A stretch of 15,282 nt of DNA, from NCBI GenBank assembly GCA_937894535.1, contig CALBHI010000123.1:1-15282 (forward strand), in the 5' to 3' direction. Positions 1 to 6,044 of this stretch are shown one piece after another. The translations under genes were made by a program, and so were the position numbers. Position 1 is the first letter of the stretch, and each line of letters starts with the position of its first letter. A model generated the notes under the pieces. It searched no databases and had not been told where the DNA came from. It saw nothing but the letters and a program-made list of their open reading frames with translations. This DNA comes from an uncultured Verrucomicrobiota bacterium. Lineage in GTDB: Bacteria; Verrucomicrobiota; Kiritimatiellia; CAIVKH01.

Positions 1-528
1 GAAGTTGTACACCTCGCAGTCGAGGCCGATGATGCGCGAGGATACAAACCACGGATCGACATCGTTCTTCTCGATCTCGTCCTTCAGGTGCTGGAAGGCC
101 CGGATGGCCAGGGCGGGGTCGCCGTCGGGCGTTTCCTCCACCGTCACCATGATGCGGTGAAGCCCCTTGCCGAGCGGATCCTCCGGCTTCATGAAGGCCG
201 AGCCGGAGGTGACCCAGCTGATCACATCGCGCGGGGCATCGCCGCCGCCCTTCGAGTCGAGCCAGAATCCGAACTTGTCGGGACGGTTCTTGAAAAATGC
301 GGCGGATCGCAGCGAGGACACGAGCTGATCAACCACGAAATCGCCGTGGCTGATCCGGTCGACGAATTCCCGGCTGCGCCGCCACCCGTCGATCGTGGCC
401 GAGAAGGTGCTCCAGATGATGGTGAACGCCGTGGCCAGCAGCACCACCGCGACAAGGATCTCGAGCAGGCTGAAGCCGCGGCGCGCGTGCGCGCGGCCAG
501 GCCGTGTGCTGGAACGGGGGTCGGTCAT
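1..528 (-). CDS. gspJ: Type II secretion pseudopilin GspJ (3' end cut by window edge)
   Basis: GspJ is a minor pseudopilin of the type II secretion system, part of the I-J-K tip complex on the inner-membrane pseudopilus. The frame starts at an ATG at 526-528 and stays open for 176 codons to position 1, so the C-terminus lies outside the window. Residues 18-27 are G-F-S-L-L-E-I-L-V-A: a prepilin peptidase site (cleavage after Gly18) with the conserved Glu at +5, followed by a hydrophobic helix to about residue 40. The sequence after it (I-W-S-T-F..., then the G-F-W-L-D stretch) fits the PulJ type of minor pseudopilin. Its start overlaps the gspI stop in ATGA, a sign of translational coupling. 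It is the sixth gene in the order E-F-G-H-I-J; gspK and further genes would be expected beyond the left edge. The J assignment rests on the prepilin motif plus operon position. Confidence 0.85.
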   Translation of the reverse strand, partial: MTDPRSSTRPGRAHARRGFSLLEILVAVVLLATAFTIIWSTFSATIDGWRRSREFVDRISHGDFVVDQLVSSLRSAAFFKNRPDKFGFWLDSKGGGDAPRDVISWVTSGSAFMKPEDPLGKGLHRIMVTVEETPDGDPALAIRAFQHLKDEIEKNDVDPWFVSSRIIGLDCEVYNF

Positions 529-1007
529 CCGCCCCCTCCGCCTTCCGCCTCGGGCGGCCAGTAGATCAACGTGACCACACGCTCCTTCTTCGCACGCTGG
601 TCCTCGGTCCACTGGATGACCGTCTCGACGCGCCACAGGCCATCGTCCTCGAAACCCTCCGGCTCGACGGTGCGCGTCCAGCTGAACCCGGAATACGGCG
701 GGTCGAACGAGCCCGAACCGGCGATGTCCTCGACCCGCTCCTCAAGCATCATCGGTTGTTCCACTTCGACGCGGGCCAGCAATTCGCGCGCCGCATCAAA
801 ATTCTTCGCCTGCCGCGCCACCGAAATGCACCGGCCGGCCGCCGTAACCAACGCCACCATGCCGATGCCGAGAATGACCAGCGCGAGCATCACCTCGATC
901 AGGGTGAGGCCGGCACGGGAGGGATTTGGGTGTCGGGTGTCGGGTGTCGGACAGGATACCGGGCCGGTGCGACGTTCGCGCCCCTGCCGTCCAATTTCTG
1001 ATGCCAT
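525..1007 (-). CDS. gspI: Type II secretion minor pseudopilin GspI
   Basis: GspI is the minor pseudopilin that nucleates the pseudopilus tip with GspJ and GspK. From the ATG at 1005-1007 (AAGGA four bases upstream) the product is 160 aa. The prepilin site G-L-T-L-I-E-V-M-L-A lies at residues 33-42, with cleavage after Gly33 and Glu38 at +5. The hydrophobic helix and the later W-P-P-E region fit the family. The leader is unusually long at 33 residues. Its part around C-P-T-P-D-T-R-H-P is encoded by three copies of the heptamer GGGTGTC (928-950, plus strand), so the array lies in coding sequence between any usable start and the cleavage site. An in-frame GTG at 1041-1043 is an alternative start that would add 12 residues. 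The gene ends with five Gly codons and overlaps gspJ by 4 bp. Confidence 0.88.
   Translation of the reverse strand: MASEIGRQGRERRTGPVSCPTPDTRHPNPSRAGLTLIEVMLALVILGIGMVALVTAAGRCISVARQAKNFDAARELLARVEVEQPMMLEERVEDIAGSGSFDPPYSGFSWTRTVEPEGFEDDGLWRVETVIQWTEDQRAKKERVVTLIYWPPEAEGGGGG
928..950 (+). repeat. Tandem heptamer (GGGTGTC)x3 inside gspI leader
   Basis: Three perfect GGGTGTC units (928-934, 935-941, 942-948) are followed by GG. Read on the minus strand they encode part of the GspI prepilin leader upstream of the cleavage site, so they are absent from the mature protein. Seven is not a multiple of three, so any change in unit number shifts the frame. The G-rich strand (GGG-N4-GGG-N4-GGG-N4-GG) could adopt a G-quadruplex-like form. 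Confidence 0.9.
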
Positions 1008-1035
1008 GAGGTCCTTGTCGTTCACGTTCTTTTTC

Positions 1036-1063
1036 CCGAACACCGAAACCTGAAACCCGAACC
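1036..1063 (+). repeat. Four degenerate heptamers (CCGAAAC type) at gspH-gspI junction
   Basis: Reading the plus strand in sevens gives CCGAACA, CCGAAAC, CTGAAAC and CCGAACC. On the minus strand this is a G/T-rich series around GGTTTCG. The array fills most of the short gspH-gspI spacer and runs over the alternative GTG start of gspI (1041-1043). The sequence differs from the array at 928-950, but the 7-bp period is the same. Confidence 0.75.
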
Positions 1064-1073
1064 GCTTGCCACG

Positions 1074-1697
1074 TTAGAAATTTCCAAAGTCCGTCTCCAC
1101 CTTGCCGGAGATCGCATCGCTGGTGATGGTGACGCGGCGGTTTCCGTTGTCGGTGAGTTCGAGTTCAAATCCGTCGGACATGCCGTTGGGGTGGTACATG
1201 ATCCAGAAGACCCCCTGGAATTCCTGGCCGCCGCGCTCGGAGCGGAAGGAGTCGATCCGCACCTCGCGGCCGAGTTTGCGCACCAGTTCGGTCTCGATGG
1301 TCGGCGCGGGTTCGCCCTCGGCCGGGACCGATGGCGCGGTACCGAGCGCGGCATCGACATCGCGGCTCTGCCGGGCATCGAGAAACTTGTTGCGGTCATC
1401 GGAACCGGGTGGCGCTTTTAGTTCGATGATCTCCAGTTCGCGGCGCTCACGGTCGAGCAACATGGCCATCGTGGTCTGGCGCAGCACCGCCGTGCTGCGG
1501 GCATACTTGTGGGCCATCAACACGGACCGGGTGGCGGTGCGGAGTTCGGCCCCGCGCATCGAACGGACAAACCCCGGCAGGGCAATGCCGGCCATCAGCG
1601 CGGCGATGACCACGACGACGAGGATTTCGATCAGGGTGAAACCGCGGTTCCGCCGGCGCGCCGGGGTGATCGAGGATTCATGGAGGGCGCTCCGCAT
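1074..1697 (-). CDS. gspH: Type II secretion pseudopilin GspH
   Basis: GspH is a minor pseudopilin of the type II secretion pseudopilus. The product is 207 aa. Residues 19-28 are G-F-T-L-I-E-I-L-V-V, with prepilin peptidase cleavage after Gly19 and Glu24 at +5; a hydrophobic helix runs to about residue 41. The downstream V-L-M-A-H-K-Y-A-R-S-T-A-V pattern is typical of GspH/FimT-like pseudopilins. The ATG at 1695-1697 has a GGGGAA sequence seven bases upstream and sits 40 bp after the gspG stop. The frame stays open upstream into gspG, but that part reads as low-complexity Arg/Thr-rich antisense-like sequence, so the internal start is preferred. The middle of the protein has an Asp/Arg-rich loop around residues 96-130, which makes it a little longer than a typical GspH of about 170 aa. 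Confidence 0.9.
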   Translation of the reverse strand: MRSALHESSITPARRRNRGFTLIEILVVVVIAALMAGIALPGFVRSMRGAELRTATRSVLMAHKYARSTAVLRQTTMAMLLDRERRELEIIELKAPPGSDDRNKFLDARQSRDVDAALGTAPSVPAEGEPAPTIETELVRKLGREVRIDSFRSERGGQEFQGVFWIMYHPNGMSDGFELELTDNGNRRVTITSDAISGKVETDFGNF

Positions 1698-1737
1698 CGT
1701 GGTGTTCCCCGTCGGCGCGGGCGGCCCGCGGCGCGGC

Positions 1738-2157
1738 TTACTTGCCGTCCGAGCTCCAGTTGCCGATATCGTCACCGCTCTGCGTGCCGTCTTCACCGAG
1801 CGAATAGATCTCGAAACGCAGGCCCTTGCGCGAACTGCTCGCCGAATACTGGTAATCACGGCCCCAGGGATCCTTGGGAACACTCTGCATGTAGGGGTCG
1901 TTGCCCTCGGTCAGCGCGGACAGGCTGGCCGGATACTTGCCCTCGTTCATGTTGTACAAGTGCAGCGCGGTGCTGATCGAACTGACGTCGGCCTTGGCCT
2001 TGCCCTCGCGGCCCTGGCCGAGGAACTTCGGCACATTGATCGCGGCAATGGTGGCCAGCATGCCGATGATCACCACCACGAGCAGGATTTCGATCAAGGT
2101 GAAACCCGCCGTCTTGTCCCGGCGTTGCGGTTGCTGCTGTTGGTCCTGTTTCTTCAT
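1738..2157 (-). CDS. gspG: Type II secretion major pseudopilin GspG
   Basis: GspG is the main subunit of the periplasmic pseudopilus that pushes folded substrates through the outer-membrane secretin. The product is 139 aa, normal for the family. After a Gln-rich leader comes G-F-T-L-I-E-I-L-L-V (residues 18-27), with cleavage after Gly18 and Glu23 at +5. Family signatures follow: the N-V-P-K-F helix, D-P-W-G-R-D-Y-Q-Y, and the C-terminal S-L-G-E-D-G-T-Q-S-G-D-D-I-G-N-W stretch, whose acidic residues form the calcium site in characterised GspG proteins. Two ATGs lie side by side. The GGGAG ribosome binding site is 3 bases from the first (2158-2160) and 6 from the second (2155-2157), so the second is chosen. 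The gene lies 15 bp after gspF. Confidence 0.95.
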   Translation of the reverse strand: MKKQDQQQQPQRRDKTAGFTLIEILLVVVIIGMLATIAAINVPKFLGQGREGKAKADVSSISTALHLYNMNEGKYPASLSALTEGNDPYMQSVPKDPWGRDYQYSASSSRKGLRFEIYSLGEDGTQSGDDIGNWSSDGK

Positions 2158-2172
2158 CATACGCTCCCTGGT

Positions 2173-3492
2173 TCAGACATTCAGTCCACTGGTTAGTTCA
2201 AACACCGCCATCAACATGCTGATCGCGACGAAGCCGACGCCGACGGCGATGAAAAGGATCATGACCGGCTCGAGTACGGTGGTCAAAACCTTGATGCTGC
2301 GGTCAAGCTCGTCGTCGTACCGTTCGGCGATGTGGCCGAGCGAGCCGGCCATGTCGCCCGACTCCTCGCCGATGGCCAGCATGTCGGTCAACAGCGGCGG
2401 GAAGACCTTGCCGGCGGCCAGCGGGCCGGCGATGGTCGAGCCGTCGGTCACCCGGTCGCGGGCCTCGCGGATCTCGCGGGCGATGACCTTGTTGCCCACC
2501 GTGTTCTCGACGATGGAAAGGGCCTGCAACACCGGCACGCCGTTGTGGAGCAGCGCGCCGAGGGTCCGGGCGAACTGACCGAAGGCGTTGGCGGTGATGA
2601 TCCGGTGCACCACCGGGAACTTGAGCATCTGCCGGTGCCACCACAATTCCCCCGCCGGGGTGCGGATGTAGCGGCGGAAGGCGATGAACCCTCCGACCGA
2701 AAGTAGGGCCATCAGCCAGCCGTAGCTCATGATGAACGAACTGGTGCCGATCAGGATGCGCGTGGGCAGCGGCAGGGTCGCACCCAGCTCGGCAAAGACC
2801 TGGGAGAACTTCGGGATGACGAAAACCATGACGAAGATGATGGTGAACACGCCGGCGGCAAGCACGATGGCCGGATAGGTCATCGCCATCATGACTTTTT
2901 CCCGGGCCTCGAGTACGCGTTCGTAGTGGCTGCCCAGGCGCTCGAGCGATTCGGACACCGCGCCGCTCGCCTCGCCCGCCCGCACCATGCTGACGAACAG
3001 GGTCGAAAACGTGTCGGGGTATTTCGCCATCGCCTCGGACAGGCTCGCGCCCTTGATGATCTCGTCGCGCAAGTCGAGGATGATCACGTCCGCCGTGGTT
3101 TTGGTTTTGCGCCGCGACAGGGTGTTCAGGGCGTTGCCGAGGGTCATGCCCGAATTGAGCAGGTCACCGATCTCGCGGGTGAACACCAACACCTCGCGCA
3201 TGTTCATGCGCGGCTTCTTGCTGGAAAAACTGAACGAGGGCTGGGCCGGCTCCTCCTTGCGGCCGGTCCCGTACCGGGGCGGGCCGGACGGCTTGGCGGC
3301 CTTCACCTCGGGCTTGCCGGCCGGTTTCACGGGTGCCTTGGCGGGCGCGCCGAGGCCCTTCTCCGCGAGCGACACCGGGACCAGCCCCTTCCGCTCCAAC
3401 TGCACCAGCACGGCCCGGCGGTCCGACGCCTCAAGCGTGCCTTCGGCGCGCTCCCCGGTTTTACTGCGGGCGATGTAGGCGTAGGTGGGCAT
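2173..3492 (-). CDS. gspF: Type II secretion inner-membrane platform protein GspF
   Basis: GspF is the polytopic inner-membrane platform of the secretion machine; it binds the ATPase GspE and the pseudopilus base. The product is 439 aa. The start M-P-T-Y-A-Y-I-A-R is typical. It is followed by a 45-residue Ala/Pro/Lys-rich linker (about 48-93) that makes the protein longer than the usual 400 aa. Two T2SSF domains follow (about 100-225 and 303-425), and hydrophobic segments lie near 205-227, 252-272 and 409-431. The conserved L-T-D-M-L-A-I-G-E-E-S-G-D-M motif is at 368-381. No Shine-Dalgarno sequence precedes the ATG (3490-3492). Instead a run of C and the heptamer array (3495-3524) lie directly against it. 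The start is still firm because the N-terminal motif matches the family. Confidence 0.96.
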   Translation of the reverse strand: MPTYAYIARSKTGERAEGTLEASDRRAVLVQLERKGLVPVSLAEKGLGAPAKAPVKPAGKPEVKAAKPSGPPRYGTGRKEEPAQPSFSFSSKKPRMNMREVLVFTREIGDLLNSGMTLGNALNTLSRRKTKTTADVIILDLRDEIIKGASLSEAMAKYPDTFSTLFVSMVRAGEASGAVSESLERLGSHYERVLEAREKVMMAMTYPAIVLAAGVFTIIFVMVFVIPKFSQVFAELGATLPLPTRILIGTSSFIMSYGWLMALLSVGGFIAFRRYIRTPAGELWWHRQMLKFPVVHRIITANAFGQFARTLGALLHNGVPVLQALSIVENTVGNKVIAREIREARDRVTDGSTIAGPLAAGKVFPPLLTDMLAIGEESGDMAGSLGHIAERYDDELDRSIKVLTTVLEPVMILFIAVGVGFVAISMLMAVFELTSGLNV

Positions 3493-3494
3493 GG

Positions 3495-3524
3495 GGGGAA
3501 TGGGTGATGGGTGATGGGTGATGG
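3495..3524 (+). repeat. Tandem heptamer (GGGTGAT)x3 abutting the gspF start codon
   Basis: Three perfect GGGTGAT units (3502-3522) are flanked by a diverged unit GGGGAAT (3495-3501) and a trailing GG. On the minus strand the array covers roughly positions -3 to -32 relative to the gspF ATG, so it fills the whole ribosome-binding region with C-rich sequence (ATCACCC). It sits in the 102-bp gspE-gspF spacer. Confidence 0.9.
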
Positions 3525-3554
3525 AGAAGTGAAAGGATAGCCGATGAATCTGCC

Positions 3555-3589
3555 GGTGGATGGTGCGTGATGGACGTTGAATGGTGCTT
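3555..3589 (+). repeat. Degenerate heptamer array in gspE-gspF spacer
   Basis: Reading in sevens gives GGTGGAT, GGTGCGT, GATGGAC, GTTGAAT and GGTGCTT. All five keep G at position 1, T at 3 and G at 4. The array ends five bases before the gspE stop codon. It looks like an older, diverged relative of the neighbouring GGGTGAT array, though it is not in phase with it. Confidence 0.6.
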
Positions 3590-3594
3590 CATCG

Positions 3595-5313
3595 TTACTC
3601 GCCCGACATCGCCTCGTCCTCTTCGGTCACACGGAGGACTTCCTCGATGGTGGTGACGCCCTTGAGGACCTTGTTCCAACCGTCGTCGCGCAGGGTGTAC
3701 ATGCCGCCTTTGAGCGCCATGGCCTTGATTTCGTTCGAGGAGGCGCGGGCGACGATCAGCGGGCGGATCGCGTCGGTGATGACAATCAGTTCGTACACGC
3801 CGGTACGGCCGCGGAACCCGGTGCCGCGGCATTCCTCGCAGCCGGCCGGTTCGTAGATGGTGCCTTCGCTCAGGCGGTCGATGGGGAAACCGATCTGCTG
3901 CAGGAACGCATGATCCACCTGCCGCGGTTTCTTGCAGGCCGGACAGAGGCGGCGGACGAGGCGCTGGGCGACCAGGCCTTCGACCGACGAGGCGACGAGG
4001 AACGGTTCGATGCCCATGTCGATCAGGCGGGTCACCGCGCCGGCCGCGTCGTTGGTGTGCAGGGTGCTGAACACCAGGTGACCAGTCAGGGCGGCACGGA
4101 TGGCGATTTCCGCGGTTTCCTTGTCGCGGATCTCACCGACCATGATCACGTCCGGGTCCTGGCGCAGGATGTGGCGCAGGCCGACCGCGAAGGTCATGCC
4201 GATCTCGGAGCGGACGTTGATCTGGTTCACCCCGGCCATCTCGTATTCGATCGGGTCCTCGATGGTCAGGATGCGCAGGTCGGTCGAGTTGATGGTGTGG
4301 AGCCAGGCGTAGAGCGAGGTCGATTTGCCCGAGCCGGTCGGGCCGGTCACCAGCAGGATGCCGTGCGGCTTGGTGATCAGCTTGAGGAGCATCTTGGTGT
4401 CGCGCTCGTTCATGCCCAGCTTGTCGAGGCCGAGCATGCCGCTGCTGCGCATGAGCAGGCGGAGCGAGACACTTTCGCCGTACACGGTGGGCATGGTCGA
4501 AACGCGGACGTCGATTTCCTCCCCTTGCACGCGCAGGCTGATGCGGCCGTCCTGGGGCAGGCGTTTTTCCGCGATGTCCATGTTGGCCATGACCTTGATG
4601 CGCGAGATGATGGCCGCCTGGAACCGCTTGAGCTGGGGCGGGACCGGGATCGCGTGCAGCACACCGTCCACGCGGTAGCGGATGCGCAGGTCCATTTCCT
4701 GCGGTTCGAGGTGGATGTCGGTCGCGCGGTCCTTGTGCGCTTCCCAGATGATTTGGTTAACGAATTTCACCACCGAGGCTTCCTGGTCGAGCTCGCTCAG
4801 GTCCTGCTTGGTGATGTCGTCCTCGGCGGTCACCTCGATGCGGCTGTCCTGCATCATCCGGTCAAAGGTGTCGGCGCCGATGCCGTAGAACTGCTTGGCC
4901 GCCTTGGCGATGTCGTTGGCCGGGCTGAGCGAGAGGCGGATCTTCATCCCGGAAGCGAGACGCAGGGCGTCGATCAGGCCGGGCAGGAACGGGTCGTGGG
5001 TGGCGACGCGCAAGGCATCGTTCTCGACGGCGGTCGGAATCACGTTGTACTGGAAAACCGCCTTGGTGGGCAGGCGCTCCAGCGCGGCCTTGTCGATGGC
5101 CAGCCCGTTCAACCGGACAAACGGGATTTTCATCACGTCGGCCAGGGCCTTCAGGAAGTGGTCGTCGCGGGTGAAACCGAGGTCGATGACGAGGTCGGTG
5201 ATCGGCCGGTCCTCCTCGCGGCTTTTCACCAGCAGGATGTCCACCTGTTCCGGGGTAAACAACGCGGTGGCCTCCAGCAGGGAACCTATTTTCGATTGAG
5301 TAGCCAGCGCCAT
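3595..5313 (-). CDS. gspE: Type II secretion ATPase GspE
   Basis: GspE is the cytoplasmic hexameric ATPase that powers pseudopilus assembly. The product is 572 aa. An N-terminal GspE-N domain (about 1-145) is followed by the RecA-like core: Walker A G-P-T-G-S-G-K-S-T at 324-332, Asp box I-L-T-I-E-D-P-I-E-Y-E at 348-358, Walker B around D-V-I-M-V-G-E-I-R-D at 388-397 with catalytic Glu394, and His box T-G-H-L-V-F-S-T-L-H-T-N-D at 410-422. A tetra-Cys zinc site is present as C457-x2-C460 and C492-x2-C495. All key residues are intact. An in-frame TTG at 5350-5352 could extend the protein by 13 residues. It lies only about 11 bases from the promoter -10 box, so the ATG at 5311-5313 is preferred even though its ribosome binding site is weak. 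The closely related PilB is excluded mainly by the gspF-G-H-I-J genes that follow. Confidence 0.95.
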   Translation of the reverse strand: MALATQSKIGSLLEATALFTPEQVDILLVKSREEDRPITDLVIDLGFTRDDHFLKALADVMKIPFVRLNGLAIDKAALERLPTKAVFQYNVIPTAVENDALRVATHDPFLPGLIDALRLASGMKIRLSLSPANDIAKAAKQFYGIGADTFDRMMQDSRIEVTAEDDITKQDLSELDQEASVVKFVNQIIWEAHKDRATDIHLEPQEMDLRIRYRVDGVLHAIPVPPQLKRFQAAIISRIKVMANMDIAEKRLPQDGRISLRVQGEEIDVRVSTMPTVYGESVSLRLLMRSSGMLGLDKLGMNERDTKMLLKLITKPHGILLVTGPTGSGKSTSLYAWLHTINSTDLRILTIEDPIEYEMAGVNQINVRSEIGMTFAVGLRHILRQDPDVIMVGEIRDKETAEIAIRAALTGHLVFSTLHTNDAAGAVTRLIDMGIEPFLVASSVEGLVAQRLVRRLCPACKKPRQVDHAFLQQIGFPIDRLSEGTIYEPAGCEECRGTGFRGRTGVYELIVITDAIRPLIVARASSNEIKAMALKGGMYTLRDDGWNKVLKGVTTIEEVLRVTEEDEAMSGE

Positions 5314-5362
5314 GGATAACGGATTCGACCGGACGGGTGTTGCCTCGTTCAATAAGGAGTAA

Positions 5363-5392
5363 ACTATGCGCCATCCCCCTCCCCCCTGTCAA
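5363..5392 (-). promoter_or_regulatory. Sigma70-type promoter for the gsp operon
   Basis: On the minus strand a perfect -35 TTGACA (5387-5392) is followed after 18 bases by CATAGT (5363-5368), which matches the -10 consensus in 4 of 6 positions. Transcription would begin near 5355, giving a leader of about 40 bases before the gspE ATG. The spacer is odd: it contains a G6-A-G5 run. Confidence 0.65.
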
Positions 5393-5437
5393 CAGAAGGC
5401 CCGGATGCATACGTGGCACGGAGAAAGAAAAGCAACC

Positions 5438-5463
5438 GCGGATGGCGCGGATGGACGCGGATG
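5438..5463 (+). repeat. Three spaced GCGGATG repeats
   Basis: GCGGATG occurs at 5438-5444, 5447-5453 and 5457-5463, with spacings of 9 and 10 bases, directly before the tandem duplication. I recall similar runs of 'GCGGATGGACGCGGATG' between genes in several bacterial groups; this has not been checked. No function can be read from the sequence. Confidence 0.7.
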
Positions 5464-5633
5464 AGGCGGGTGTATGGGTGCGTGTACGAGTACGGACGGC
5501 GGGCGATGTCGGGCAGGGATTGTCCCCAGCGGCTTTCCGTGGTGGATCGCGATCCCCCGAACGCGCTGAGTGAACGCGATGCCCGCGCGAATGGGCCGGA
5601 TCCATGCGCGGGGGGGGTGGTCGGTTCTGCATC

Positions 5634-5652
5634 GGGCAGGCGGAGCCTGCCC
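5634..5652 (+). repeat. Stem-loop in copy A
   Basis: GGGCAGGC (5634-5641), loop GGA, then GCCTGCCC (5645-5652): a perfect 8-bp stem. In copy B the left arm has decayed (TCAGGAC) while the right arm is kept. There is no T-run on either side, so it is not a rho-independent terminator. Confidence 0.7.
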
Positions 5653-5751
5653 CTCCGGGTGGATCGGCAGAATTGGGGACACCGCCTTCGCCGGGTGTAC
5701 GAGTGTGTGTACGAGTACGGACGGCGGGCGGTGAAGGCTGGATTGGTACCC

Positions 5752-5773
5752 AGCGGCTTGAGGGCAAGCCGCT
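5752..5773 (+). repeat. Stem-loop in copy B
   Basis: AGCGGCTTG (5752-5760), loop AGGG, then CAAGCCGCT (5765-5773): a perfect 9-bp stem with a tetraloop. The right arm and loop fall in the extra 18 bp that copy B has relative to copy A, where only AGCGGCTT remains. Confidence 0.75.
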
Positions 5774-5973
5774 CCACCTCCGTGGTGGAACGCGTTCCCC
5801 TGAACGCGTTGGGTAAAAGCCATGCCCGCACGAAAGGGCCAGCCCCGCGCGGTGGGTTGGTCGATTCAGCATCGGTCAGGACGGAGCCTGCCCCTCCGGG
5901 TGAACAGCAGGACGAGGGACACAGCTTTCGTCGCGGCAACAAAGGGGCCGTGGATGAGGTGCGGGTGCGGTTA

Positions 5974-6009
5974 CAAAAACGGGGAGGATCCTTGCGGACC
6001 CTCCCCGTT
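5974..6009 (-). terminator. Rho-independent terminator of the amylase gene
   Basis: On the minus strand, AACGGGGAGG pairs perfectly with CCTCCCCGTT over 10 bp. The stem can extend inward by a further TCC/GGA after one mismatch, and it is followed directly by a T-run (GTTTTTG). It lies 35 bases after the amylase stop codon and separates that gene from the gsp operon. Confidence 0.9.
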
Positions 6010-6044
6010 GGGTGTGAGCCGGCACGGGGCCGGCGATGAAGGGA

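Larger units (their letters stand above)
5467..5934 (+). repeat. Diverged two-copy tandem duplication (225-243 bp units)
   Basis: Copy A (5467-5691) and copy B (5692-5934) both begin with CGGGTGTA. They share blocks such as GTGTACGAGTACGGACGG (5482 and 5707), GCCCGCRCGAA (5581 and 5824) and CGGAGCCTGCCCCTCCGGG (5641 and 5882). The offset between copies changes from 225 to 243 to 241, so copy B has a net insertion of about 18 bp followed by a 2-bp deletion. The 2-bp change breaks any shared frame, which argues for non-coding sequence. Each copy carries stem-loop elements. Confidence 0.8.
5314..6044. other. Gene-free spacer between amylase and gsp operon
   Basis: No frame in these 731 bp looks like a real gene. 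The open frames on both strands are low-complexity, rich in Arg, Pro and Gly, and lack family resemblance. In order the spacer holds the gspE promoter (5363-5392), three GCGGATG motifs, a diverged tandem duplication with stem-loops, and the amylase terminator (5974-6009). Confidence 0.75.

Noticed and set aside
3577..5319. A 580-codon plus-strand frame opposite gspE
   Set aside because: It mirrors the codon structure of gspE and is composed of His, Gln, Val, Asp and Gly runs without any recognisable fold.
5314..5352. Upstream TTG start for gspE
   Set aside because: It lies only about 11 bases from the -10 box of a strong promoter and has no ribosome binding site, so the ATG at 5311-5313 fits better.
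5467..5934. Possible CRISPR array
   Set aside because: There are only two long diverged copies, not short identical repeats with unique spacers, and no cas genes are present.
5364..5942. A 192-codon minus-strand frame in the repeat region with two A-R-R-P-Y-S-Y-T-H repeats
   Set aside because: The repeated peptide simply reflects the DNA duplication. A 2-bp indel puts the later part of the copies in different frames, and there is no ribosome binding site or signal peptide.
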